Origin: Butyricimonas virosa
GTDB taxonomy: Bacteria > Bacteroidota > Bacteroidia > Bacteroidales > Marinifilaceae
Reading direction: 5' to 3'
DNA: 64,000 nucleotides
Assembly: GCF_025148635.1 (NCBI RefSeq)
Contig: NZ_CP102269.1
Location: 4,526,001 to 4,590,000, forward strand
Part shown: piece by piece, positions 26,660 to 36,545 of the stretch
Layout: each line of letters begins with the position of its first letter
Position numbering within the stretch: position 1 is the first letter of the stretch
Program-made: the position numbers and the translations under genes
Notes under the pieces: generated by a model
Seen by the model: only the letters and a program-made list of their open reading frames with translations
Database searches by the model: none
What the model was told of the DNA's origin: nothing

Positions 26660-27505
26660 CTATTTATTATCTATTGGTACTTCTACCCACGCACCTTGAT
26701 GCAAACGCATCGTGCTTTTTATTCCGACTTCCCGCAACCACTCGAATGCCAACGCCCGATTGTCATTTACCAGCTGGGGCAAATGAGCATCAGAATTCAC
26801 CATCACGGGAATATTCAACTCTTTCAACCACTTGAAATACTTTACATTAGGAAACATCATTCCCTTCTTCGTGTATGCTTTCGTGTTCACCTCCACCATA
26901 ACGCCTCTCTCCGCTATCAAGGACATATAATCCCACAACAACCGGTTATACCACTCTTGTTTCGTCAGCGTGCTATCCATCAGTGAACCATTCATGGATA
27001 TTTTATCCAAATGTGCCACAAAGTCAAAACCACCCAACTCTACCATCCGGGAAGACGCCTTGAAATAAGCCTCCACGAGATATTTCAGATCATCACGAAA
27101 AACCATACGCAAGTTCTCCCGAAAATCCTCAAACTTCCCATCCATGTCCATAATCTCTCCCGTCTGTTCCTCGGTTACAAGATGCACAGAACCGATACGG
27201 TAATCCAGCGGCATACGCTGAAAATACTCTACTGCTGGGCCCCAATCATCATTCAGATAATCAATTTCCATCCCCACGTAAAGCTCAATCTGTCCCGCAT
27301 ATTTCTCCTGCAAACGCTTTAGCTCCATTAGATAAGCCTCCACGTTCCCTTTGCTTAAAGACCAACGTGTCTCAAAAGGAAGCGGTGAGTGCGAAGAGAT
27401 ACCGTAACTATGAAATCCTGCCTCGATAGCCGCCCTCACAAAATCCTCCGCCGGGGCTTTCCCGTCACAAAAATTACAATGACTATGATAAGTGCACAAA
27501 TCCAT
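26660..27505 (-). CDS. PHP-domain histidinol-phosphatase-like protein
   Basis: 281 residues. The PHP metal-binding motif YHSHCNFCDG (His7, His9), GISSHSPLPF, VGMEIDY, GSVHLV, FVAHLDK and VNSDAHLP show a HisK-type polymerase/histidinol phosphatase fold with a trinuclear metal centre. Family members dephosphorylate histidinol phosphate, but no his gene is nearby, so another phosphoester is equally possible. It starts 3 nt after the flavin reductase stop. Confidence 0.9.
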   Translation of the reverse strand: MDLCTYHSHCNFCDGKAPAEDFVRAAIEAGFHSYGISSHSPLPFETRWSLSKGNVEAYLMELKRLQEKYAGQIELYVGMEIDYLNDDWGPAVEYFQRMPLDYRIGSVHLVTEEQTGEIMDMDGKFEDFRENLRMVFRDDLKYLVEAYFKASSRMVELGGFDFVAHLDKISMNGSLMDSTLTKQEWYNRLLWDYMSLIAERGVMVEVNTKAYTKKGMMFPNVKYFKWLKELNIPVMVNSDAHLPQLVNDNRALAFEWLREVGIKSTMRLHQGAWVEVPIDNK

Positions 27506-27508
27506 CAG

Positions 27509-28012
27509 TTACTCCTTCACCCAAGCATGAACAATTTCGGCCACATACACTTTGTGGAAATCCTTCTGACCGTACTGGCTATCCACGATCTTCTTGTCCA
27601 GAAAAGCCTCTTCCTTTAAGAAGTCAGTATATAATTTTTTACACTCCAACACCAATGTTGCCTCCTCAAAAGCCGGGTTCCCGGCCTCCGTGAAATAGGG
27701 CGTCAACCCGCTTTCCTGCACCTTGTTCACGTCACGCCCGGAAACAGAACCACATACATTCAACGCATGACGATACTTCTCGTCAAAAAACGACAAGGTA
27801 AACTCATCTTTTTTCTCCGTAAACTCGAACGTATAACGTTGTGGTCGCACGAACACCATCACCACGGGTTTGTTCCACAAATACCCCATCGATCCCCAAC
27901 TAGCCGTCATCATGTTGAACTTCTCCTGATCCCCAGCCGTCACCAGCATCCAATCCTGCCCGATCAACTTGATCACGTTCTTATCTATATCTTTCGGTGC
28001 AATCTTTTTCAT
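27509..28012 (-). CDS. Flavin reductase family protein
   Basis: 167 residues. The pattern NMMTASWGSMGYLWNKPVVMVFVRPQRYTFEF followed by FTLSFFDEKYRHALNVCGSVSGRDVNK is typical of FMN-binding split-barrel flavin reductases/flavoredoxins of anaerobes. It should bind FMN and transfer electrons from NAD(P)H or another donor in the cytoplasm. First gene of the run leading to the inositol-phosphatase family gene, 61 nt downstream of argS. Confidence 0.9.
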   Translation of the reverse strand: MKKIAPKDIDKNVIKLIGQDWMLVTAGDQEKFNMMTASWGSMGYLWNKPVVMVFVRPQRYTFEFTEKKDEFTLSFFDEKYRHALNVCGSVSGRDVNKVQESGLTPYFTEAGNPAFEEATLVLECKKLYTDFLKEEAFLDKKIVDSQYGQKDFHKVYVAEIVHAWVKE

Positions 28013-28073
28013 ATTTTATATTTTTTTACCAACTACCGGTTTCAAGTAGCCGGAATCACACAATCTAAAATCA

Positions 28074-29861
28074 TTACATTCTCTCCGGCATCTCTATTCC
28101 CAACATTCCCATGGCATTCTCTATTGCCACGCTACATTGTTGTGCCAGTAGCAAACGTAAATTACGCACTTGCTCGTTTTCTTCCTTCAGGATAGAATAA
28201 TCATGGTAGAACTGGTTAAATTCCTTCGCCAGCTCGTAAGCATAATTCCCGATCAACGCCGGGCTATAATTATCTCCTGCCTCCTTCACGACAGCGGGCA
28301 ATTTAGCAATCAGCTTAACCAAATTCTGTTCTTTCTCGGTTAATGCCGTGTGAATATCTCCCGGAACAATCTTAACCCCAGCCTCTTCCGCCTTACGCAA
28401 AACCGACTTGATACGAGTATAGGTGTACTGGATAAACGGTCCCGTGTTCCCGTTAAAATCAATCGATTCCTTCGGGTTAAACATCATGGTCTTCTTCGGG
28501 TCAACCTTCAATATAAAATACTTCAGCGCCCCCAAAGCAACCTTACGGTACACCTCCTCGGCCTCTTCCTTCGTGTAACCGTCCAGTTTCCCCAACTCCT
28601 CGGAAGTCGTACGAGCCGTGTGGATCATCTCGTCAATCAAATCGTCAGCATCCACCACCGTACCCTCACGGGATTTCATTTTCCCCTCCGGTAATTCAAC
28701 CATACCGTAAGAAAGATGCTTGATCTTGTCTGCCCAATCGAATCCCAACTTCTTACAAACCAGTGACAACACCTGAAAATGGTAATTCTGCTCGTTACCT
28801 ACCACGTATATCTCTTGATCCATGTTAAACTCATTGAACCGATCGTATGCCGTACCAATATCCTGCGTCATGTAAACGGAAGTCCCGTCATCCCGCAGCA
28901 ACAACTTGTGATCCAACCCATCACCGGTAAGATCAGCCCACACGCTTCCGGTATCTTTCCGGTAAAGCACGCCGTCAGCCAGACCTTTCAACACGAGATC
29001 ACGTCCTTTCTTGTAAGTCTGTGACTCGAAATATACTTTGTCAAACAAGATACCCATCATTTTATAGGTCTCGTCAAAACCTTTCAATACCCAATCGTTC
29101 ATGGTCCGCCACAGGGAAACCACCTTCTCGTCCCCGGCCTCCCACTTACGCAACATCTCCTGAGCCTCCAACAATATCGGGGCCTCCTTCTTCGCCTCCT
29201 CTTCCGTCTTGCCCTGCTCCATCAATTCCTTGATTTGCGCCTTATACTCCTTGTCAAAACGCACGTAATAATCCCCCACGAAATGATCTCCCTTAGTTCC
29301 CGTACTCTCCGGAGTAGCACCGTTGGCAAACTTCTCCCACGCGATCATACTCTTGCAGATATGAATACCCCGATCGTTCACCAAGTTCACCATAATCACG
29401 TTATGCCCGTTTGCCTTCTGAATCTCGGAAACCGACCATCCCAAAAAATTATTCCGGATATGTCCCAAATGCAGCGGTTTATTCGTGTTCGGTGAAGAAT
29501 ATTCAATCATGTAGGTCTTCCCGCTAGGCTCCTTCGCATAACCATATTTTTCCTCTTTTGCCACGTCATTCAACACCTCGATCCAGTAAGCGGAAGAAAT
29601 CACCACGTTCAAAAACCCCTTAATCACGTTGTAGGTTTCCACCTCTTCAATATTTTGTTTCAAATACTCTCCCAGCTCTTTAGCCGTTTCTTCGGGCGAT
29701 TTTCTGGAATATCGGGTAAACGGGAAAACGACTACCGTCAAATCACCGGCAAATTCCTTCCGGGTTTCCTGCAACTGTACGTCTTTCTCGGTTAATTCAA
29801 CCCCATAACAAGCCTTTACGGCCTCCAGCACCTGCTGAGTAAGCATTTTTTCTATCGTCAT
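28074..29861 (-). CDS. argS: Arginyl-tRNA synthetase
   Basis: 595 residues from the ATG at 29861. The longer frame begins with TTG. The N-terminal additional domain precedes the class I HIGH motif (SSPNTNKPLHLGHIRN). MVELPEGKMKSREGTVV replaces the canonical KMSKS, as is usual for ArgRS. The anticodon-binding DALR domain ends with LLLAQQCSVAIENAMGMLGIEMPERM. The enzyme charges tRNA(Arg) in the cytoplasm. A -7 box TATTTTTG at 29901-29908 lies 39 bp upstream. Confidence 0.98.
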   Translation of the reverse strand: MTIEKMLTQQVLEAVKACYGVELTEKDVQLQETRKEFAGDLTVVVFPFTRYSRKSPEETAKELGEYLKQNIEEVETYNVIKGFLNVVISSAYWIEVLNDVAKEEKYGYAKEPSGKTYMIEYSSPNTNKPLHLGHIRNNFLGWSVSEIQKANGHNVIMVNLVNDRGIHICKSMIAWEKFANGATPESTGTKGDHFVGDYYVRFDKEYKAQIKELMEQGKTEEEAKKEAPILLEAQEMLRKWEAGDEKVVSLWRTMNDWVLKGFDETYKMMGILFDKVYFESQTYKKGRDLVLKGLADGVLYRKDTGSVWADLTGDGLDHKLLLRDDGTSVYMTQDIGTAYDRFNEFNMDQEIYVVGNEQNYHFQVLSLVCKKLGFDWADKIKHLSYGMVELPEGKMKSREGTVVDADDLIDEMIHTARTTSEELGKLDGYTKEEAEEVYRKVALGALKYFILKVDPKKTMMFNPKESIDFNGNTGPFIQYTYTRIKSVLRKAEEAGVKIVPGDIHTALTEKEQNLVKLIAKLPAVVKEAGDNYSPALIGNYAYELAKEFNQFYHDYSILKEENEQVRNLRLLLAQQCSVAIENAMGMLGIEMPERM

Positions 29862-29900
29862 ATCTCTCAAACTTTTAATACCGTATTATCCATTGATCTG

Positions 29901-29908
29901 CAAAAATA
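29901..29908 (-). promoter_or_regulatory. Bacteroidetes -7 box for argS
   Basis: TATTTTTG on the minus strand matches TAnnTTTG, 39 bp before the argS start. No TTTG was found at the expected distance. Confidence 0.5.
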
Positions 29909-29956
29909 CAATTTCTTGCTATAAATCCCCGCTAAACCCGAAAAAAAACAACATAA

Positions 29957-30007
29957 TTTTTCCCCTGTTCTCATGATCTCTCAAAAATCACAAAAACAAG
30001 GGAAAAA
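29957..30007 (-). terminator. Possible terminator of the efflux operon
   Basis: TTTTTCCCCTGTT (29957-29969) pairs with AACAAGGGAAAAA (29995-30007) with one mismatch and a long loop. It lies 66 bp after the TolC-like gene stop. The U-tract is poor, so this is tentative. Confidence 0.35.
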
Positions 30008-30073
30008 CCCTTAATTTATAACTGAATCAATTCACTATTTATGAATTACAATTTACAATTAAAATCATAAATC

Positions 30074-31336
30074 CTACCGTCCTCCCAAAATTCTCACATA
30101 CTCCGCATACGCCACCTTATACTGGTAATTCGCCGAAACCACGTTCGTGTAGGCCTGCAACCAAGTCGCCTGCGAAGACAATACATCCAAAATAGGCAAC
30201 TTCCCTTCGTTATAACTAAAAGTATTCAACTTCAAATTCTCCCGGGCAATTTCTAACGTAGAATTGGCAATCTCCACCTGTTTCCAGTTCTCGTTTAACT
30301 TCACCCAGGCATTTGCCAGTTCCTCTTTCACTTGATCCTCAACTTTACTCATGGCTAACTCCTTACTTGTCTCCATCGCACGATTCTGTTTTACGTACTG
30401 ACGTTTCTCTCCCCAGTTGAAAATAGGCATACTTAACTTCGCAAAAGCCACTGTCGCAAATTTCTCATCACCGGAAACATTAATCAACGGCGTACCCCAC
30501 GTCTCCTTTACCCCCACGGCAAATTGCGGCAAATATTTGGAACGTATAATCTTAGTCTGTTGCTTAGTCAAATTAAAATCCTTCACGGCAATCTGGTAAT
30601 CGGCCCTCCGTTTCAAGGCCACTTCCAACGGTTGCAAACCCGGAACGATCACCGGTTTCTGGATCGAGTCTATAATAACCCACTTTTCCTCCAAAGGAAC
30701 CCCCATCATAATTTTAAACGACTGCATCGCTGTCTGGTAATTCATATTCCGAGTAGACTCTTGCAACTCCGCCTCCTTCAATCGGGTCTTCACCATCAGC
30801 AAGTCCGTTTTACTGATCGCTCCCTCGTCAAAACGTTTTTGTACAATTCCATCCAACTCCTTCACGATCAACACGAACTCTTGGGAAATATAAAACAGAC
30901 TCTCGTTAGCCGCCAACGTCCAATAACTCACGTCAGCCGCGTAAACAATATTATCCGTCGTCAACTCTTCCCCCAGACGGGCAATCGCTTTCTGTAATTT
31001 TGCCGCCTCCTGCTGCTTGCGTACCATACTCCCCGCATATACGTTCTGCGACAATGCTGCCTCTGCCGAATAATTATTGTGTTTCAGATCAACCCCTTGC
31101 ATAAATTCCACGTCTTCTATCTGATACGAATAATTCCCGCTTAATTGTAACTTCGGAAAGAATCCCGTTTTCACCCCTTTCAACGCGTATATTGCCGCCT
31201 TGACTGCCTCTCTCGATTGCTTGATGTCCTGATTATAATCCAGCACCTTCGCACGGTACTCCTCTACCGTCAACGTCTGCGCCTTAACCGTCCCCACCAG
31301 TAACAAAACAATTCCTATACTAAATAATATCCTCAT
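30074..31336 (-). CDS. TolC-family outer-membrane efflux protein
   Basis: 420 residues with a signal peptide ending at VKAQ. The two repeated TolC/OEP helical hairpins are evident (EEYRAKVLDYNQDIKQSREAVKAA, GFFPKLQLSGNYSYQ; second half VKDFNLTKQQTKIIRSKYLPQFAVG). The C-terminal ILDVLSSQATWLQAYTNVV is typical of the family. It forms the outer-membrane channel of the tripartite pump encoded with the two upstream genes (membrane fusion protein, RND permease), being last in the operon, 76 nt behind the permease. Confidence 0.94.
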   Translation of the reverse strand: MRILFSIGIVLLLVGTVKAQTLTVEEYRAKVLDYNQDIKQSREAVKAAIYALKGVKTGFFPKLQLSGNYSYQIEDVEFMQGVDLKHNNYSAEAALSQNVYAGSMVRKQQEAAKLQKAIARLGEELTTDNIVYAADVSYWTLAANESLFYISQEFVLIVKELDGIVQKRFDEGAISKTDLLMVKTRLKEAELQESTRNMNYQTAMQSFKIMMGVPLEEKWVIIDSIQKPVIVPGLQPLEVALKRRADYQIAVKDFNLTKQQTKIIRSKYLPQFAVGVKETWGTPLINVSGDEKFATVAFAKLSMPIFNWGEKRQYVKQNRAMETSKELAMSKVEDQVKEELANAWVKLNENWKQVEIANSTLEIARENLKLNTFSYNEGKLPILDVLSSQATWLQAYTNVVSANYQYKVAYAEYVRILGGR

Positions 31337-31389
31337 AATAATTGAAAATGAATTGACTTAAAAAATTTAATCGTGATCGCTAAATTTCC

Positions 31390-31417
31390 AATCTAAAATT
31401 TAAAATCTAAAATCACT
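31390..31417. repeat. AT-rich dispersed repeat
   Basis: TCTAAAATT-type unit, identical over 28 bases to 22397-22424. It spans the 3' end of the RND gene and the spacer. Related copies occur near 36550, 53148, 61071 and 61179. Confidence 0.7.
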
Positions 31418-34400
31418 CCGCTTTTATCCTGAATATCAAACAATACGTCACGGGCAACACCACGATAGTCAACAAACTGGCTACCAACAAGCCACCCATG
31501 ATACAAGCAGCCATGCCGCCAAACATTGCGTCGAACAACAGGGGCAGCATACCCAATATCGTCGTACCCGAGGCCATTGCCACCGGAACGATTCTTGATT
31601 TCGTGGCCTGCAACACGGCATCCAGCGGAGCCAACCCGTTCTCCTGTTCGATACCAATTTGGTCCACCAGTACAATCGCATTCTTGATATTCATCCCTAC
31701 TAACCCCAACACGCCCAGTAAAGCGAAAAAGTCGAACATTTTCCCCATCACCAGCAAACCGAAGACCACCCCAATAAAAATCAACGGCACCATCAGCAAT
31801 ATAATTGTCGGTTTCCGGTACGTTCTGAAAAGCAACAGCAACACGATAAACATTAAGATAAACGTCAACGGCATATTGGCAGCCAAAGCCTCGTTGGACT
31901 CCACCTGACTCTCATCTTCCCCGAATATTTTCATCCGGTACCCTTCCGGCATATTCATACTTTTCACCTTGTTCCACACTTCCGAAAAAGCCGCTTTCGT
32001 GTTCGCACCCCGTTTGGGATCACATTGCGCCATCATCACTCGGTCCCGGTTATATCGTTTGATCACGTTATAATGATAATCGTAGGCAAAACTATCCACT
32101 ACCTGTGCCAAAGGCACCGTGAACCCCGACGTGGCAAACACGGGCAGCGTCTTCATGTTATCCAGATTCTTACTATCAAACCCATCCTCTTTCAGCAATA
32201 TCGGCATAAACAAATCCTTCTCCCGGAAATCCCCGATGGACAACCCGTTTGTAGCTATTTTTAAGGCATAAGCCACCGATTGGCGGGTAATTCCTAGGCG
32301 TTGTCCTCGTTCCTGCGAGTAGGCCGGTTCCCAAACAGGAACTTGATTTCCCCAACTACTTCTAATATCCGTCACCATATCACATTCCCGCATGATATTC
32401 ATCGCCCGTTCCGTCAAGGCGGCAAGCGTATCGATATTCTCCCCGATAAAACCAATCTCGATGGCGGCCTCCACCGCCGGGGACAACTTGAACAAAGAGG
32501 AACGGATCAACATATCCGGGTAATTCTCCCGCACGTAAGTATTCAAACGCTCCTCCACGATCGGCGACTGCTCCTTCTTCTCCACCTCGATCAACAAATT
32601 CCCGAAATTTGCCTTTGGCCCGAAAGACGTGCTCGCCAGATAATACCGCAATGGCGATCCCCCGATCGTTACCGACACGTTCACCACCTCATCCTGTTCC
32701 AACAAATAAGCCTCAATATCTGACATCATATCCTCCGATTCCCGAATACTGAATCCTTCCGGCAAGAAACAATCTGCCCGGAAATAAGGCTTATCCATAC
32801 TCGGAAAGAAATTTTGTGGCATAATCCCCATGATATACATGGACACCAAGAACAAACAGACCACCGAAACAATCGTGATCACCTTATGCTTGATCAATCC
32901 CCGTAACACAGAAACAAACCTGTTGTAGAACTTCGTATCGTAAGGATCTTTACTCGAATCTCCGGAATTCTCTTTTAGAATAAAATTACCGAACACGGTC
33001 GTTTGCGTCAACGCCAGAATCCAACTCAATCCCAGCGAAACCGCCAGTACGATAAACAACGGTTTCACCATCTCTGCCACGGAAGAAGGCGCCAAATACA
33101 AGGGTAAAAAAGAAAATATAGCAATCAGCGTAGCCCCCAGCAACCCCCACTGCGGAACCGTTGCTCCCTTGATCAAAGCATCCCGTCGACGCATACCCTT
33201 CTTGATCAATATCTGGGCATTATCCGTCACCACGATAGCATTATCCACCAGCATCCCCATCGCTATAATAAAGGCAGCCAGTGATGTCCGATTCAACCCC
33301 ACTCCCATAAACTGCATGATCAGCATCGTACCTCCGATCGAGAAAATCAATGATGAACCGATCAGCAATCCGGCACGAGTCCCCATCACCAGCAAAATAA
33401 TAAAGATCACGATCACCACAGACTCCACCAAGTTCAACAGGAAACCATTGTTTGCTTCCCGTGCAATCTCGTTCTCCGGGTAAAGAGTCACAAGTTCGAT
33501 TCCCACGGGCATCAACTCCTCCAACTGGCTCAATCGCTCCTTCACCTTATCCCCAGTCTTTACCACATCACGCTCCGGATCGGTCGAGATTCCTATACCA
33601 ATAGCCCGTTTACCATTCACCCGCATCAAACTGCCTGGCGGATCCATGTACCCCTTTTCAATCGTGGTAATATCCCCTAGCCGTACTTGTTGTCCCGTCT
33701 GTGTCACGATCAACTGGTTACGAATATCATCCAACGTTTTGTACGTCCCGTCGGCCAATATCTTCAATTCCAAATTTCCTGCCCGCTTCTCTCCCGTGTT
33801 AATCAATGAATTTTGCGACTTAATCGTCTGTATCAAGGAGTTCAGATCAATTCCCGAATTTGCCAACTTCGACATGGAGATAAACACATTTACCACCTCC
33901 GTCTGTTCACCGTACAAGGCCACCTTCTGCACCCCGTCCACGGAAACAAGTTGGGTCTTCAATTTTTGTCCCCATTCCCGCAAATCGTGATAAGAAAAAC
34001 CCTCTCCGGCTGTTAGCCCGTAATATATCCCGAACACGTCGCCGAAATCATCCGACACGCTGATCGTAGATGCTCCCTGTGGTAGTGAAGGTTGTATATT
34101 CAGCACCTTTCGCCGCAACTCGTCCCACATCTGGGGCATTTCCTCCGGCGGGGTTGCCGGGCTCAACTCGATTTGTATTTTAGACATCCCAAAATAGGAA
34201 TCCGATTTGATTTTATATACCCGACGCATGGATTGAATCTCCCGTTCAATCGGCTCCGTGATTAGCTGCTCCACCTCGCTCGGGGTAGCACCCGGGTATC
34301 TTGTTATAATGACCGCCGTTTTGATCACGAAAGGCGAATCTTCCTTTTTCCCCAGTAGATCGAAAGATAAAACTCCCCCTACCAACAAAATGGCCAAAAA

Positions 34401-34451
34401 GAAATAAACCACCTTCGTATTTTCCAGCGAATATTTAGCTATATTCATCAT
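31413..34451 (-). CDS. RND-family efflux permease (AcrB-like)
   Basis: 1012 residues. Twelve membrane segments and two large periplasmic loops with the duplicated RND layout are apparent: N-terminal KYSLENTKVVYFFLAILLVGG, RYPGATPSEVEQLITEPIE, the TM4 motif GMLVDNAIVV with a membrane Asp, and the C-terminal half with GVLGLVGMNIKNAIVLVDQ and GTTILGMLPLL. It drives proton-coupled export of drugs, detergents or other amphiphiles from the periplasm. It lies between the fusion protein gene (6-nt gap) and the TolC gene. The leading ATG-ATG leaves the first residue uncertain. The substrate cannot be inferred. Confidence 0.96.
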   Translation of the reverse strand: MMNIAKYSLENTKVVYFFLAILLVGGVLSFDLLGKKEDSPFVIKTAVIITRYPGATPSEVEQLITEPIEREIQSMRRVYKIKSDSYFGMSKIQIELSPATPPEEMPQMWDELRRKVLNIQPSLPQGASTISVSDDFGDVFGIYYGLTAGEGFSYHDLREWGQKLKTQLVSVDGVQKVALYGEQTEVVNVFISMSKLANSGIDLNSLIQTIKSQNSLINTGEKRAGNLELKILADGTYKTLDDIRNQLIVTQTGQQVRLGDITTIEKGYMDPPGSLMRVNGKRAIGIGISTDPERDVVKTGDKVKERLSQLEELMPVGIELVTLYPENEIAREANNGFLLNLVESVVIVIFIILLVMGTRAGLLIGSSLIFSIGGTMLIMQFMGVGLNRTSLAAFIIAMGMLVDNAIVVTDNAQILIKKGMRRRDALIKGATVPQWGLLGATLIAIFSFLPLYLAPSSVAEMVKPLFIVLAVSLGLSWILALTQTTVFGNFILKENSGDSSKDPYDTKFYNRFVSVLRGLIKHKVITIVSVVCLFLVSMYIMGIMPQNFFPSMDKPYFRADCFLPEGFSIRESEDMMSDIEAYLLEQDEVVNVSVTIGGSPLRYYLASTSFGPKANFGNLLIEVEKKEQSPIVEERLNTYVRENYPDMLIRSSLFKLSPAVEAAIEIGFIGENIDTLAALTERAMNIMRECDMVTDIRSSWGNQVPVWEPAYSQERGQRLGITRQSVAYALKIATNGLSIGDFREKDLFMPILLKEDGFDSKNLDNMKTLPVFATSGFTVPLAQVVDSFAYDYHYNVIKRYNRDRVMMAQCDPKRGANTKAAFSEVWNKVKSMNMPEGYRMKIFGEDESQVESNEALAANMPLTFILMFIVLLLLFRTYRKPTIILLMVPLIFIGVVFGLLVMGKMFDFFALLGVLGLVGMNIKNAIVLVDQIGIEQENGLAPLDAVLQATKSRIVPVAMASGTTILGMLPLLFDAMFGGMAACIMGGLLVASLLTIVVLPVTYCLIFRIKAE

Positions 34452-34457
34452 ATTAAA

Positions 34458-35507
34458 CTATTTAAGCAACTTCACCTTTTGACCTTCTGTTATATAATTC
34501 GCTCCCGCCACGACAATCGTATCCTCGTTCGTGAGTCCCTTTTGCACCATGATCTTATCACTCCCAAACAACTGCCCGATCTCCACGGTCCGGCTGGTCA
34601 CAGTCTCCGTCTTCGGGTCATACACCCAAACACACGTCTCTCCCGTGGTCGGATTCTTGAACAATGCGCTCATCGGCACAATATAACTATCCTCCACCGG
34701 GGTTTCGATCTTCAAATTTACTTTACAGGAAAAACCGGGATATATATTATGCTTGTCCCTAGAAAAGCGAGTATCGTCAATCACCAACTTCACCGGGATA
34801 CCCGTTCCATCGGGCGAGGCATCAATAAATTCTTTCACTTTCGCCTTGAACCATATCCCCTTGTAGGTATCAAACTCCACGGTCACCGTCATGGGGGTAC
34901 GAGTTAAGTCAACACTCGTCTCCGGTAACGTAAAACCCACCGCCAACTTATTCGGGTTAACCAACTTGATAATCGACTCGCCCGGGTTCACCTTCTGGTA
35001 ATTCTCCACGAACTTCTTCTCCACGAACCCGTCAAACGGGGCCCTTAATTTCGTATCTTCCAGCGTGTTTGCCGACGTTTCGTAAGCCGATTTACCCTTT
35101 ATATAATTAGCCTCTGCAATCTCGTACTCCTGCTGCGAAATTGCCTGCATGGAAAGCAATCTCTTGTTACGTTCCAACTGTGATTTAGCCGTCAAATAAG
35201 CCGCTTTGTTAGCCTCGAACTGTAAACGATAATCCAACGGATCAACTGCTGCAACCACTTGTCCCTTTTTCACTTTCTGCCCCTCATCCACGTTCATCGC
35301 GATCAGCGGCCCGGACAACTTAAATGCCAAATTACTGTACTCCTCGGCCTCCACGACACCGGTGTACAACTTGTTGATAGCACCCAATGATTCCACATTT
35401 ACCACTCTCACAGGACGTACAATATCCTGATACGTGTTGTCCTTTTTTCCTTTGCAGCCACTCCATAAAAGGGCAAGTGCAACATAAACCATCCATTTAA
35501 ATCCCAT
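34458..35507 (-). CDS. RND efflux membrane fusion lipoprotein
   Basis: 349 residues with lipoprotein signal (ALLWSGC, Cys 18). It has the split lipoyl-like domain (AFKLSGPLIAMNVDEGQKVKKGQVVAAVDPLDY ... LRAPFDGFVEKKFVENYQKVNPGESI), a short coiled-coil hairpin (AAYLTAKSQLERNKRLLSMQAISQQEYEIAEANYIKG) and a beta-barrel domain. It links permease and TolC in the periplasm. First gene of the three-gene efflux operon. No TetR- or MarR-type regulator gene is adjacent. Confidence 0.94.
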   Translation of the reverse strand: MGFKWMVYVALALLWSGCKGKKDNTYQDIVRPVRVVNVESLGAINKLYTGVVEAEEYSNLAFKLSGPLIAMNVDEGQKVKKGQVVAAVDPLDYRLQFEANKAAYLTAKSQLERNKRLLSMQAISQQEYEIAEANYIKGKSAYETSANTLEDTKLRAPFDGFVEKKFVENYQKVNPGESIIKLVNPNKLAVGFTLPETSVDLTRTPMTVTVEFDTYKGIWFKAKVKEFIDASPDGTGIPVKLVIDDTRFSRDKHNIYPGFSCKVNLKIETPVEDSYIVPMSALFKNPTTGETCVWVYDPKTETVTSRTVEIGQLFGSDKIMVQKGLTNEDTIVVAGANYITEGQKVKLLK

Positions 35508-35768
35508 AAATAAACCTTCTTAATTTATTATAAATTAATTTTATTCCACAATTGCACAAAATAGCAATGAATGTGCCAAATAAAACATTTTAACAAATAA
35601 TATTACTTCCCCTCCACTCGATACGCTCCCTAACCATCCTATCAATCAGTTAATTTGACTTGTATACGGAAATAAAAAAACAAAGTTGTATGTTACGGAC
35701 AAAACAAATAAAAGGGGAAAAGTTTACAATTTTTCCCCTTTTACCATACTTAAAATAAATAATAATCC
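35508..35768. other. AT-rich spacer upstream of the efflux operon
   Basis: 261 bp with the terminator at 35709-35743 and no convincing promoter consensus. No reading frame of note. Confidence 0.6.
35709..35743 (-). terminator. Intrinsic terminator of the exonuclease gene
   Basis: TAAAAGGGGAAAA and TTTTCCCCTTTTA form a perfect 13-bp stem with a 9-nt loop, 26 bp after the exonuclease stop. On the minus strand the stem ends in a T-rich tail. Confidence 0.8.
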
Positions 35769-36545
35769 TTATTTCACCAACCCCGCCGTCCTCAACCGGA
35801 TCTCCGTCAAAATCTTTTTCGTGTACAACGGGAACTCCCCGTTCAACATCCACGCGAAATAACCGGGTTGTTCTTTCAATACTTTCACCACGGGAACTCC
35901 TTTATTCTTCCCGAAATTGAATACCTCCACCCCTTCTTCATTGTAGATGATAAATCCGGCAAAATCTGCCGTGTTATTCTGTGTTGAAAACTTGCTCAGG
36001 AAAGCAATGTCGTTCTCCAGCGTGTCATTGTAACGATCCAACTGGGCTTTCAGCACCTCGTAAGTAGCCGTCGTGTCGGCAGCCGCCGTGTGGGCATCTT
36101 CCAAATTCTTGTTACAATAAAAACGATACGCCGCGCTTAACGTACGTTGCTCCATCTTATGGAAAATCGTCTGCACGTCCACGAACTTCCGTTTCCGCAT
36201 ATCGAAATCCACGTCCACACGCAAAAATTCCTCCGCCAGTAATGGAATATCAAAACGATTCGAATTATATCCCCCCAAGTCACACCCCTCAATATAACGT
36301 GCCAAATCCTTGGCAATCTCTTTAAACGTCGGACAATCCTTCACATCATCATCATAAATCCCGTGAATGGCAGATGCCTGCTCCGGTATATGCATTTCCG
36401 GGTTCACCCGGATCGTTTTCTGTTCCTCTTTCCCGTTCGGCATCACCTTCAAAACAGAAATCTCCACGATCTTGTCCTTCGCAATATTAATACCCGTTGT
36501 CTCCAAATCAAAGAACACAATCGGATTGGTTAATTTTAATTCCAA
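35769..36545 (-). CDS. DEDDh-type 3'-5' exonuclease (DnaQ-like), TTG start
   Basis: 258 residues. Exo I VFFDLETTG (Asp13, Glu15), Exo II GGYNSNRFDIPLL and Exo III HTAAADTTATYEVL complete the DEDDh set, so the domain should be an active DnaQ-like exonuclease. A TTG at 36545 is the likely start: a stop codon lies two codons upstream and no ATG occurs before the catalytic motif. The last 80 residues are a small extra domain (FNFGKNKGVPVVKVLKEQPGYFAWMLNGEFP). Its position behind dnaN suggests a role in replication or repair proofreading. Confidence 0.9.
   Translation of the reverse strand: MELKLTNPIVFFDLETTGINIAKDKIVEISVLKVMPNGKEEQKTIRVNPEMHIPEQASAIHGIYDDDVKDCPTFKEIAKDLARYIEGCDLGGYNSNRFDIPLLAEEFLRVDVDFDMRKRKFVDVQTIFHKMEQRTLSAAYRFYCNKNLEDAHTAAADTTATYEVLKAQLDRYNDTLENDIAFLSKFSTQNNTADFAGFIIYNEEGVEVFNFGKNKGVPVVKVLKEQPGYFAWMLNGEFPLYTKKILTEIRLRTAGLVK

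Noticed and set aside
33190..33260. LVDNAIVV in the RND permease, where AcrB has two adjacent Asp residues
   Set aside because: Asp-Asn at this place is, as far as I recall, common in related RND subgroups, so it is not evidence of a defective pump.
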